From CSSED10-109M sp964349455 (GTDB lineage: Bacteria; Bacillota_I; Bacilli_A; RF39; UBA660): a stretch of 62,564 nucleotides of DNA. The stretch lies in contig CAYGGG010000001.1 in the NCBI GenBank assembly GCA_964349455.1, positions 1-62,564 on the forward strand, read 5' to 3'. The notes beneath the pieces were generated by a model that was not told the DNA's origin, did not search any database, and saw only the letters and a list, made by a program, of their open reading frames with translations. The translations under genes and the position numbers were made by a program. Positions 17,594 to 25,633 of this stretch are shown here, piece after piece; the first letter of the stretch is position 1, and the number at the start of each line of letters is the position of its first letter.

Positions 17594-18799
17594 CTATAAG
17601 AAAAAATAATAAGAATTTTTTAATTCTAAAATATCATATTTTAATACTTTTTGATACAACATATTTTTACTAATCCGTTCACCATACTTTTCAAAAGTCT
17701 TCTTTTCACTACCAGTTAAATATGGTTCAATGATTTTTTTCACACTCTTCAAAGCGCCCTTAACATTTTCTTGTTTTTCTAAAGACTGATCAATCAACAA
17801 ATAAAACTGTAAAAAATTAGCATTACCTAACAATAACATTTTTTCGATTTCTAAATAACCTTTTTTGCTGCATTCTAATATCTTATATCGATATAAATCC
17901 CATTCAGCAAACAAATATTCTTTTTTCTTCTCCCGAATAATGACATTGTTACATTTAACGGCTGATATGTTTTTGTCCTTCACTTCCAACATAATATCAA
18001 CGTTAATTTCGAGTTTCATCACAAAATCAAGAAAAGAAATCAAATCAATTCGCTTTGAATGTGAACCATTTCTTTTTTTTACATCCTGATTTGAATAATG
18101 AATCTTTGGCGTTTCATCCCACGTATCAGCACATCTTTTAATTAACGAAAAAGGATTTTCATGTAAATTAGACGGATTTATTTGATCATGCAAATAATCA
18201 TAAACAACTGGTATTTTTAACTTTTCACTAATCATTAACACATCTAGCACATTATAAGACTTATCATCATTTTCCACGACTAGTCTTTTTTTTATCCTAT
18301 CATCTAACCGACGATAATTTTCGATGAAACGAACTATCGCCACTTCTTTGTCCTTATACACGCCACCAATGTGCAATATAATTTTATGATCATCATTAAG
18401 ACCTAAAGCAGTTAACACCTTCTCATGATAAGCTAAATCAGCAATTGCATTATTCACAACAGTAGCAGAAGGTGAATTTAAAACCGTATATTGACCAGGA
18501 TGCATCGAAACGCGCATATCATGTTTTTTAATTTTTTTGCCAATCAAATCAAACTGATCAACAAAATATTCCGCCCAATCAAAAACATTTAAAACACTTG
18601 ATCCAAATGGAATTAAATCTGATGAAATTCGAAACAATTTTATTTCATGTTTTATATTATATTCAATAATATTTAGCAATGAATTTAAATTATGGCGAAT
18701 AATTTTTTTTAAATTATTTTCATTTAAATTTTCCTTACGAAAAGTCTTAAAATCAGTATCCAAAACACCAACCGTTAAACAAGCATAACCAATCCTCAT
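17594..18799 (-). CDS. uvsE: UV damage endonuclease UvsE (UVDE)
   Basis: TIM-barrel endonuclease that nicks DNA 5' of UV photoproducts. The N-terminus MRIGYACLTVG is the family start. Metal-binding and core motifs are visible: LFRISSDLIPFGS, RVSMHPGQYTVLNSP, ILHIGGVYKDKE, LVVENDDKSYNVLDVL, PVVYDYLHDQINP and IHYSNQD. The C-terminal 100 residues or so form an extra Lys-rich helical part. Length about 400 aa fits longer bacterial members. It lies 10 bases upstream of whiA and 14 downstream of the DUF2177 gene, in one operon. Confidence 0.95.
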   Translation of the reverse strand: MRIGYACLTVGVLDTDFKTFRKENLNENNLKKIIRHNLNSLLNIIEYNIKHEIKLFRISSDLIPFGSSVLNVFDWAEYFVDQFDLIGKKIKKHDMRVSMHPGQYTVLNSPSATVVNNAIADLAYHEKVLTALGLNDDHKIILHIGGVYKDKEVAIVRFIENYRRLDDRIKKRLVVENDDKSYNVLDVLMISEKLKIPVVYDYLHDQINPSNLHENPFSLIKRCADTWDETPKIHYSNQDVKKRNGSHSKRIDLISFLDFVMKLEINVDIMLEVKDKNISAVKCNNVIIREKKKEYLFAEWDLYRYKILECSKKGYLEIEKMLLLGNANFLQFYLLIDQSLEKQENVKGALKSVKKIIEPYLTGSEKKTFEKYGERISKNMLYQKVLKYDILELKNSYYFFL

Positions 18800-18812
18800 T
18801 TAATCACCCCCG

Positions 18813-19202
18813 TTAGCGAACAAAATAATAAGTAATCGATGAAACAGCAAGGGTTAGAAAACCACCCCAAGCAATATCAATTAACGTTACTTGAAGAGGC
18901 CAATCTTTAATCGTTGCTAAATTCGTTAAATCATATGTTGCATAAGTAATCGTTCCAAACAACAACGCCGCAATTACTAAATATCGAAAACTTTCTTTTT
19001 CAATTGCTGGATTAATTACAAAAAAAACAACCCCAACAATAAAGAACAAATAGAAAACACCAGCTGCTATCCAATTTGGACTATCTTTTAATAAAAAACC
19101 AATTTCTTTACTATAAAAATTACGAGCCACAAGTCCTAACCAAATACCATCAATAACTAAAAAAACAACCAAAGCAATCAAATAAATTTTTAAAAATCCC
19201 AT
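18813..19202 (-). CDS. DUF2177-family membrane protein
   Basis: The 129-aa product has four predicted membrane helices and the family pattern: DGIWLGLVARNFYSKEIGFL near the N-terminus, GTITYATYDLTNLATIKDWP in the middle and DIAWGGFL near the C-terminus. The function is unknown. In other bacteria DUF2177 genes often accompany DUF1295 and DNA photolyase or fatty acid cyclopropanation genes, and here it stands between a DUF1295 gene (2 bases away) and uvsE. Confidence 0.88.
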   Translation of the reverse strand: MGFLKIYLIALVVFLVIDGIWLGLVARNFYSKEIGFLLKDSPNWIAAGVFYLFFIVGVVFFVINPAIEKESFRYLVIAALLFGTITYATYDLTNLATIKDWPLQVTLIDIAWGGFLTLAVSSITYYFVR

Positions 19203-19204
19203 CT

Positions 19205-19963
19205 TTACCTCCTTCCTGGTCCTGGAAAAAACATATTTGTTTTTCTTGCATATTCAATAAAATCAGGTCGATTTTGATATTTTTTTTCTAACAAAGGCAC
19301 CCCTGAAACAAAAATCAATAAATAATTTATTAAAAGCGGACTGATTAAACTAATGTAACCAGATGGCACTGAAAGGGCGATTACACCAAGTCCAATCCAC
19401 ATTAGTCCCTCGCCAAAGTAATTCGGATGACGGGTGTATTTCCAAAGCCCAATAGTCATTAGTTTCCCTTTGTTCTTTTCCAAAGAAATAAACTTTTTTA
19501 ATTGATAATCACCGACCACTTCAAAGAAATATCCAATTATCCATAATAAAACTCCAACATAATCAAATAAGGTTAATCGCCCACTATCGCTCATTATAAA
19601 CACAATTGGTAATGAAATAATATATAACAAAACCATTTGTGACATAAAAACATTTACAAATGCTTTTATCTCTTGCTTGTCACCCCATTTTTTGCGCATT
19701 TCTTGATAACGAAAATCTTCTTCTTTATTCCAATTACGCAAAAACAAATGATAAGACAAACGAAGGCCCCATAATAAAATTAAAATAAAAACAACGTTTG
19801 ATCTAATATCAAAAGCACTAAAAAGATAGTTTACAATTGCAATTAAAACAAACCCAAGGCCCCAAGCAATATCAATTAAAGCATTGTTTTTCTTCTTTTG
19901 CGCTAAAAAGAAAAACAAACAAAAATAAACGAACAACAAAATTAAATTATAAAAAAACATCAT
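19205..19963 (-). CDS. DUF1295-family membrane protein (steroid 5-alpha-reductase-like fold)
   Basis: Integral membrane protein of about 252 aa with six or so helices. Signature segments are NALIDIAWGLGFVLIA, LWGLRLSYHLFLRNW, EDFRYQEMRKKWG, and near the C-terminus LWKYTRHPNYFGEGLMWIG with LLEKKYQNRPDFIEYARKT, the isoprenylcysteine methyltransferase/steroid reductase-like end. The family is presumed to act on lipids; the reaction is not known. ATG 19963 or 19960 follows GGTGAT; the frame upstream to 20071 overlaps mscS and is not used. It is directly coupled to the DUF2177 gene. Confidence 0.88.
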   Translation of the reverse strand: MMFFYNLILLFVYFCLFFFLAQKKKNNALIDIAWGLGFVLIAIVNYLFSAFDIRSNVVFILILLWGLRLSYHLFLRNWNKEEDFRYQEMRKKWGDKQEIKAFVNVFMSQMVLLYIISLPIVFIMSDSGRLTLFDYVGVLLWIIGYFFEVVGDYQLKKFISLEKNKGKLMTIGLWKYTRHPNYFGEGLMWIGLGVIALSVPSGYISLISPLLINYLLIFVSGVPLLEKKYQNRPDFIEYARKTNMFFPGPGRR

Positions 19964-20006
19964 ATTATCACCAAATTTATTATAACATAAAAAAAGAAGC
20001 GAAAAA

Positions 20007-20804
20007 TTAATCGTTCTTCTTAAGATGAACATCCATTTGCGGAAATGGAATTTTAATCTTCGCCCTATCAAATTCTTCTTTAACCTGTTCCATTAAATCG
20101 TAATACACCGTCCAATAATCTTCTGTCTTCGCCCAAACTCGAACAACAAACACCAAATCATTACTGCCGTGTTCAAATAATTTAATAAAGGGCTCTGGTT
20201 CTTTCATGATCAGCTCGTGTTGATCAATTACTTTCGTTAAAACTTTTTTTACCTTACTAATATTCGATTCATAATCAACATTAAACTTTAAATCAACTCG
20301 TCTCGTTTCATTTTTAGTAAAATTGGTAATTGCCGAATTAGCTAACCCACCATTCGGAATAAAAATTGTTTTATTGTCAAAAGTGTTAATTTCCGTATAA
20401 AGAATTTTAATCCCCGCAACAAATCCTAAAATACCATTGGTTTCAATCACATCTCCAACTTGAAAAGGCCTTGTTACTAACAATAAAACACCACCCGCAA
20501 AATTAGAAAGCGATCCTTGAAATGCAAGACCAACCGCAAAACCAAACGATGCCAGCACCGCAATAAAAGATGATGTATCAATTCCTAAAATTCCAATTAT
20601 CATTAAAATTAAGATAATTCGTGAACCAATACTTAAGACTGATACTAAAAAGGGTTTTAAATTGTCATCGATTTTACTTTTTATCATTACCTTTTCTAGT
20701 CGAACAACTAATCTCTTAATAATAAACAAACCAACAACTAATACAAATAAAGCGGCTGCTAAACTTTTTACAATTGGAATTATTTCTTCAATTATTCTTT
20801 CCGT
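20007..20804 (-). CDS. mscS: Small-conductance mechanosensitive channel MscS family, apparent ACG start
   Basis: Tension-gated channel releasing solutes on osmotic downshock. The pore helix is seen in FIAVLASFGFAVGLAFQGSLSNFAGGV, split here as FAVGLAFQGSLSNFAGG, and the beta domain as RPFQVGDVIETNG and IFIPNGGLANSAITN. The usual start codons would begin only at TTG 20729 and cut the first membrane helix, yet the frame is open up to 20812 and encodes a full helix (KSLAAALFVLVVGLFIIK). Seven bases after AGGAG lies ACG at 20804, which I take as the likely start; 265 aa results. The gene follows valS by 37 bases. The start call is uncertain, the family is not. Confidence 0.88.
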   Translation of the reverse strand, partial: TERIIEEIIPIVKSLAAALFVLVVGLFIIKRLVVRLEKVMIKSKIDDNLKPFLVSVLSIGSRIILILMIIGILGIDTSSFIAVLASFGFAVGLAFQGSLSNFAGGVLLLVTRPFQVGDVIETNGILGFVAGIKILYTEINTFDNKTIFIPNGGLANSAITNFTKNETRRVDLKFNVDYESNISKVKKVLTKVIDQHELIMKEPEPFIKLFEHGSNDLVFVVRVWAKTEDYWTVYYDLMEQVKEEFDRAKIKIPFPQMDVHLKKND

Positions 20805-20841
20805 TTTATCACTCCTTTAATTATCAATACTTCTTTTTTCA

Positions 20842-23337
20842 TTATGTCATCTCCTTTAATTTTATTTCAATATCATTTAACTTTTTCTTTTCTAACAACA
20901 ACTTTTCTTCATCCAATAAAACAATCTCTTTTGGCGCATTCGCCACATAACTTTCATTACTCAATAACTTTTCTCTTCTTAAAATCGAAGTCATTAATTT
21001 TTCTTTTTCCTTCAACAAATTATCTCCTAATTCGACGCCAGAAACCCCTTCATAACAAACAATAACACTCCCTTTGCCAAAAGAAATCTCATGCTTTATT
21101 AATTCAGAACTCATAACAATTTGACTTTTCAATAATTTTTCTAACATTTCTCGATTATCATCAATTAAAGATTTATTATCCAAATTATTAATCAAATCCA
21201 CCTTACTCAAACCCAATTCAGTTTTCAAATTACGAACCTTAATTATAATTTCTTTTAAATCTTCCACATAATTATCCTCCGCAAAACAATTTTCTTTTTC
21301 TTGCGGAAACTGACTAATCATAATTGAATCAGAAAATCCTAAAGAATTATAAATCTCTTCAGTAACAAAGGGCATGAAAGGATGTAATAACTTTAAAATA
21401 CTAACTAACACTTCTCTTAACACTTTGTCATTTCGCTTAAACTTAGAAAACTCTAAATACCAATCACAATACTCATGCCAAACAAAATGATAAATTTCTG
21501 CACCAACAATATTAAACTCATAACGATCAAGATGCTTTCTAACCTTCGTAACCAATTGATCTTTTTTAGACAAAATCCATTGATCAAAAATGCTTGCTTC
21601 AACTGAATCATCACTCATCATAACATACCTTGAAGCATTCCATAATTTATTAATAAAATTCCAAGTTGATCTAACTTTTTCCTCATCATAACGCATATCT
21701 TGACCAGGACCACTATTTGTTGCCACGAAAAATCTCAAGGTATCCGCCCCATACTGATCAATTACATCCATTGGGTCAATTCCGTTACCAAGTGATTTAC
21801 TCATTTTCCGGCCTTGATTATCACGTAAAATTCCATGAATTAAAACATCATCAAATGGTTTCAAATCAGTAAACTCAAGCCCCATTACCACCATCCGACT
21901 AACCCAAAAAAAGATAATATCATAGGCCGTTACCAAACAACTATTTGGAAAATAGCGCATATCTAAATTATCCGGCCATCCTAAAGTTGAAAAAGGCCAT
22001 AAACCACTTGAAAACCAAGTATCCAACACATCTGGGTCTTGTATATACCCTTCCCCAGGGCTTTCAATTGAAGCAACTACATCATCACCTTTGTACCAAA
22101 CCGGAATTTGATGACCCCACCATAACTGCCTTGAAATACACCAATCATGAACATTTTCCATCCAATCAATCAAAACCTTTTCAAAGCGAACTGGAATAAA
22201 ATTAACCTTATCATTACATTTTTGTAATTCCAAAACCCTTTTTGCAAGTAAATTCATTTTAACAAACCATTGTTTTGACAAATAGGGCTCAACAATCGAA
22301 TCGCTTCTTTCACTATGACCAACCGCATGTTTTATTAATTCGATTTTTTCAATTAAACCTTTTTCTTCTAAAATTTTAACTAATTGCTTACGACACTCAA
22401 AACGATCAATTCCCGAAAATTGCAAGGCCTCATCATTCATCGCTCCATTTGGGCTAATGCAAACGACACGATCCAAACCATGTCTTTCGCCAACCTCAAA
22501 ATCATTTAAATCATGCGCTGGCGTAATTTTAACCGCACCCGTTCCAAAATTAGCATCAACATATTCATCTTCAATAATTGAGATTAACTTACCCGATACT
22601 GGAATCATTACTTTTTTTCCAATTAAATGCTTATATCGCTCATCACCAATTGCAATCGCAACGGCCGTATCACCAAAAATGGTTTCCGGTCTTGTTGTTG
22701 CAACAACCAAATAATCAGAATCATCCTCAAATAAGTACTTAATATAATATAAAGAACCGTTTAACTCTTTATAGATTACCTCTTCATTTGAAATAGCTGT
22801 TTTCGCTTCAACATCCCAATTAATAATTCTTTCGCCCCGATAAATCAATCCTTTTTCATAAAGATCAATAAATACTTTTAAAACGGCTTTGCTCAAACAA
22901 TCATCTAACGTAAATCGTTCACGACTATAATCTAAACTTAACCCTAACTTCGCCCATTGATTGCGAATGTTTAAAGCGTAATCGTCTTTCCATTTCCAAG
23001 CAATTTTAAGCCACTCTTCACGAGCCAATGATCTTGGATCAATTCCTTCATCACGTAACTTTGCATCAACCTTGGCCTGCGTTGAAATTCCAGCATGATC
23101 CATCCCCGGAACCCACAAAGCATCATAACCATCCATTCTTTTATAGCGAATTAAAACATCTTGCAAAGTTGTATCCCAAGCATGGCCTAAATGTAAATTA
23201 CCCGTCACATTTGGCGGTGGAATAACAATACAATATGGTTCTTTACTTAAATCCCCAGCCTTAAAATAATTAGCTTTTAACCAATTATCATATTTGCCCA
23301 TTTCAACTTTTTTATGGTCATATTTCTTTTCAAGCAT
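20842..23337 (-). CDS. valS: Valine--tRNA ligase
   Basis: Class I synthetase charging tRNA-Val, with an editing domain. HIGH-type motif PPPNVTGNLHLGHAW (about residues 38-52), editing domain VATTRPETIFGDTAVA, anticodon/catalytic core motif GRKMSKSLGNGIDPMDVI with KMSKS, and a C-terminal coiled coil (EKLLSNESYVANAPKEIV) typical of ValRS are all present. Length 831 aa is slightly short but complete. No T-box leader is seen in the 55 bases upstream. It is the first gene of the valS-mscS-DUF1295-DUF2177-uvsE-whiA run. Confidence 0.98.
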   Translation of the reverse strand: MLEKKYDHKKVEMGKYDNWLKANYFKAGDLSKEPYCIVIPPPNVTGNLHLGHAWDTTLQDVLIRYKRMDGYDALWVPGMDHAGISTQAKVDAKLRDEGIDPRSLAREEWLKIAWKWKDDYALNIRNQWAKLGLSLDYSRERFTLDDCLSKAVLKVFIDLYEKGLIYRGERIINWDVEAKTAISNEEVIYKELNGSLYYIKYLFEDDSDYLVVATTRPETIFGDTAVAIAIGDERYKHLIGKKVMIPVSGKLISIIEDEYVDANFGTGAVKITPAHDLNDFEVGERHGLDRVVCISPNGAMNDEALQFSGIDRFECRKQLVKILEEKGLIEKIELIKHAVGHSERSDSIVEPYLSKQWFVKMNLLAKRVLELQKCNDKVNFIPVRFEKVLIDWMENVHDWCISRQLWWGHQIPVWYKGDDVVASIESPGEGYIQDPDVLDTWFSSGLWPFSTLGWPDNLDMRYFPNSCLVTAYDIIFFWVSRMVVMGLEFTDLKPFDDVLIHGILRDNQGRKMSKSLGNGIDPMDVIDQYGADTLRFFVATNSGPGQDMRYDEEKVRSTWNFINKLWNASRYVMMSDDSVEASIFDQWILSKKDQLVTKVRKHLDRYEFNIVGAEIYHFVWHEYCDWYLEFSKFKRNDKVLREVLVSILKLLHPFMPFVTEEIYNSLGFSDSIMISQFPQEKENCFAEDNYVEDLKEIIIKVRNLKTELGLSKVDLINNLDNKSLIDDNREMLEKLLKSQIVMSSELIKHEISFGKGSVIVCYEGVSGVELGDNLLKEKEKLMTSILRREKLLSNESYVANAPKEIVLLDEEKLLLEKKKLNDIEIKLKEMT

Positions 23338-23392
23338 CTTTTCACCTCAATTAATATCTTTCTAGAATAACACAATTAACTTTTTAAGAAAC

Positions 23393-24268
23393 TCAATAAC
23401 GTGCCCGGTCAATTGCATAATTACGAACAATTTCATTTAGCGATATTGCTCGATCATATATTCTAACCGAATACAACTCCATATTCGAAAAAGAACCAGT
23501 CAAAGTAATATCGTGAACTGCATCAGTTCCAATCACAATATTACCCAACACTTCAATAAAATCACCCGTTAAACTAGCGCTTGTTCCAATTAATTTACCA
23601 TTAACATAAAATCTAATTTCACTATAAAGATCGCTATATACCATCGTTACGTGTTGTTTAATTGAAAAATCAGTTAACTCATAACTATCAGAAAAACTTT
23701 CCCCAACATCATCACGTGCACCTACTCGCAAAAAATATTTCGAATCATCTTCATCATAAGTTTCCCAAACAATTCCAAAGCCTTCATCATTAAAAGCCCC
23801 TAATAAAAGTGAACTACTATCAGTAACAGCCACAACTTCTTTAATTCGAAAAAACATTTCTAAACTATAATCATCCGATGGTCCAAAATTGTTAGCAGCA
23901 ATCCCTGTATCAATATAATCATCAACCCCATCAAACTCTAAATAATTATCGTACCATCCATCTTCAAAAGCGATTAAATTTCCAATATTTATATTATCAC
24001 TTAAATCAAAAAATTCATCCTCACTACTTAACAATTGATTAATCCGATCAATATTTGTAATAGCATCATACCAAACAACTAATCCTTCACTAACGTAATC
24101 CTCAATTATTGGAGGAACATCAATTTTTTCTTGAATTTTTACACGATAGTTGTCAATAATTATTTTACGGCTACCCAAAACAACAAACATTCCAAAAATA
24201 ATTACCACAAAAAGTAACAATAAAATATACATAATTCCCGTGATTGCAAATCCTCTTTTATTTAACAT
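23393..24268 (-). CDS. Exported LamG/concanavalin A-like protein with pilin-like N-terminus
   Basis: The N-terminus MLNKRGFAITGIMYILLLLF resembles a type IV pilin-like leader: short basic start, Gly-Phe junction and a long hydrophobic helix. The rest is a LamG-like jelly-roll: EGLVVWYDA, LEFDGVDDYIDTG, YSLEMFFRI, RFYVNGKLIGTSA, and the typical end YSVRIYDRAISLNEIVRNY. Such domains bind sugars or proteins on the surface. It ends in TGA. A divergent promoter region separates it from the CmpB-like gene; a TATAAT lies in the 50 bases upstream. The ligand is unknown. Confidence 0.85.
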   Translation of the reverse strand: MLNKRGFAITGIMYILLLLFVVIIFGMFVVLGSRKIIIDNYRVKIQEKIDVPPIIEDYVSEGLVVWYDAITNIDRINQLLSSEDEFFDLSDNINIGNLIAFEDGWYDNYLEFDGVDDYIDTGIAANNFGPSDDYSLEMFFRIKEVVAVTDSSSLLLGAFNDEGFGIVWETYDEDDSKYFLRVGARDDVGESFSDSYELTDFSIKQHVTMVYSDLYSEIRFYVNGKLIGTSASLTGDFIEVLGNIVIGTDAVHDITLTGSFSNMELYSVRIYDRAISLNEIVRNYAIDRARY

Positions 24269-24316
24269 ACTACCTCCAACTATAATCTCATTATATCATT
24301 ACTAAAAAAAAATATC

Positions 24317-24345
24317 TAGACAAAACCAATCTAACCATGTACAAT
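24317..24345 (+). promoter_or_regulatory. Promoter of the CmpB-like membrane protein gene
   Basis: TAGACA (24317-24322) and TACAAT (24340-24345) are 17 bases apart, about 20 bases before ATG 24367. Confidence 0.7.
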
Positions 24346-24366
24346 TAAAAAGAAAGAAGTGATCTA

Positions 24367-25089
24367 ATGACAATTTTTTTATTCTATTTTTTAGCCTTCT
24401 TCATTTATTCAGTTCTAGGATGGATAATTGAAGTCATTTTCGTCTTTATCTTTACCAAAAAGCTTTTAAACAGAGGATTTCTAATTGGTCCATACTGCCC
24501 AATCTATGGTGTCGCTGCCTTATCAATGCATTTTCTGTTAATTGAATTCATAAAATATCCATTTCTAATCTTCATCTTAGCAGCACTATTAGTTGTTACA
24601 ATTGAATTCATCACTAGTTATGTTCTAGAAAAAGTTTTTAAAACACGTTGGTGGGATTACTCACAACTTCCATTCAACATTGAGGGCCGAGTTTGCTTAG
24701 TTCATGCTATTTTATTTGGCATTTTAGGACTTGCCTTTATCTACATTCTAGATCCAAAAATGATGCAAATTTTAACCAATCTGAGTTATAATCAAATGTA
24801 TATAATATCAATCATCGCTTTTGTTATTTTTATAATTGATCTCTTCATTTCATTTAACGTTATCAAAAAGATTACCGCGACTGCTGAAGCAATCAAAAAA
24901 GACAACACAGCAGAAATAAATGAGAAAATGAAGGAAATACTTTTAAATCAATCATATTTAACCAAAAGAATTATTCTTAATTTTCCTAATTTGAAAACAC
25001 TCATCTTGCAAACCAAAAAGAAAATTAAACATACCCATTCACAAATAAAAGAAAAAATAAATGGTTATCAAAAAGACTCACAAAAGTGA
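24367..25089 (+). CDS. CmpB-family membrane protein (putative ABC-transporter type IV)
   Basis: About six membrane helices over residues 1-165, then a Lys-rich cytoplasmic helical tail. Family signatures: GWIIEVIFVF, NRGFLIGPYCPIYGVAAL, YVLEKVFKTRWWDYS and FNIEGRVCLVHAILFGILG. The family is named after a putative ABC-transporter annotation, but its biochemical function is not established. It is a single-gene unit; the TGA stop lies in the stem of the terminator shared with the convergent rhodanese lipoprotein gene. Confidence 0.87.
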   Translation: MTIFLFYFLAFFIYSVLGWIIEVIFVFIFTKKLLNRGFLIGPYCPIYGVAALSMHFLLIEFIKYPFLIFILAALLVVTIEFITSYVLEKVFKTRWWDYSQLPFNIEGRVCLVHAILFGILGLAFIYILDPKMMQILTNLSYNQMYIISIIAFVIFIIDLFISFNVIKKITATAEAIKKDNTAEINEKMKEILLNQSYLTKRIILNFPNLKTLILQTKKKIKHTHSQIKEKINGYQKDSQK

Positions 25090-25097
25090 GTCTTTTT
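25071..25097. terminator. Bidirectional terminator
   Basis: AAAAGACTCAC (25071-25081) and GTGAGTCTTTT (25086-25096) pair perfectly around an AAAA loop; T-runs on both strands serve the two convergent genes. Confidence 0.85.
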
Positions 25098-25098
25098 C

Positions 25099-25464
25099 TT
25101 AACACTTGGCACAGGTATTATAACCACCTTCAAAAATATAAACTTGAAAACTATCTTTTATATCTTCATAAGCCTCCAAAGCTCTTTTTGTTGTCCCACA
25201 ATAAAGAACTAATTTTTGATAATCCTCTAATTCAGAAAGACGATAAACAACCTGATCATGAGGAATTAAAATTGATCCTTCAATATGACCAGCATCATAC
25301 TCCACCCGCGTTCTAACATCAACGATTACCACATCTTCTTCTTTAGCAAGAGCCATCATTTCATCATAAGTAACAAAATAAACCCCATCAACAACTTTTT
25401 CACTCTCAACACTATTACCGCACCCCACCAACAATAACAAACAAATTAGCGCCCAGATTTTCAT
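25099..25464 (-). CDS. Rhodanese-domain lipoprotein
   Basis: The signal peptide MKIWALICLLLLVGC ends in a lipobox (LVGC), so the protein should be lipid-anchored on the outside. A single rhodanese domain follows: VVIVDVRTRVEYDAGHIEGS and the active-site loop YCGTTKRA with the catalytic Cys at about residue 89. Two more cysteines end the protein (CAKC), which could make a redox pair. It probably handles sulfane sulfur or thiols outside the membrane; the acceptor is unknown. Its start lies one base after the stop of the 41-aa membrane protein gene, so the two form an operon. Confidence 0.88.
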   Translation of the reverse strand: MKIWALICLLLLVGCGNSVESEKVVDGVYFVTYDEMMALAKEEDVVIVDVRTRVEYDAGHIEGSILIPHDQVVYRLSELEDYQKLVLYCGTTKRALEAYEDIKDSFQVYIFEGGYNTCAKC

Positions 25465-25465
25465 C

Positions 25466-25591
25466 CTAAAACCTACTTATTAATTGTTTAATCATTTCAT
25501 CAATTTGGGGCAGTAAGAGGATAAAAGCAAAAATAACAATCGCAATCAATATATAGACCAATGTTTCATTTTCAAATTTTATTTTCTTCAT
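25466..25591 (-). CDS. Small membrane protein, 41 aa
   Basis: ATG 25591 is preceded by GAGGTG at five bases, and the frame ends in TAG just before the ATG of the rhodanese lipoprotein gene. The product has a charged N-terminus (MKKIKFENE), one hydrophobic helix (LVYILIAIVIFAFILLLP) and an amphipathic tail. The good ribosome binding site and the tight coupling argue that it is real despite its size. No family recognised. Confidence 0.65.
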   Translation of the reverse strand: MKKIKFENETLVYILIAIVIFAFILLLPQIDEMIKQLISRF

Positions 25592-25633
25592 AAATACACC
25601 TCATCTTAATCATAACATAAACCCCTTTTTTTC

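Noticed and set aside
19963..20071. N-terminal extension of the DUF1295 protein to 20071
   Set aside because: It would overlap mscS by more than 60 bases, and ATG 19963 follows GGTGAT.
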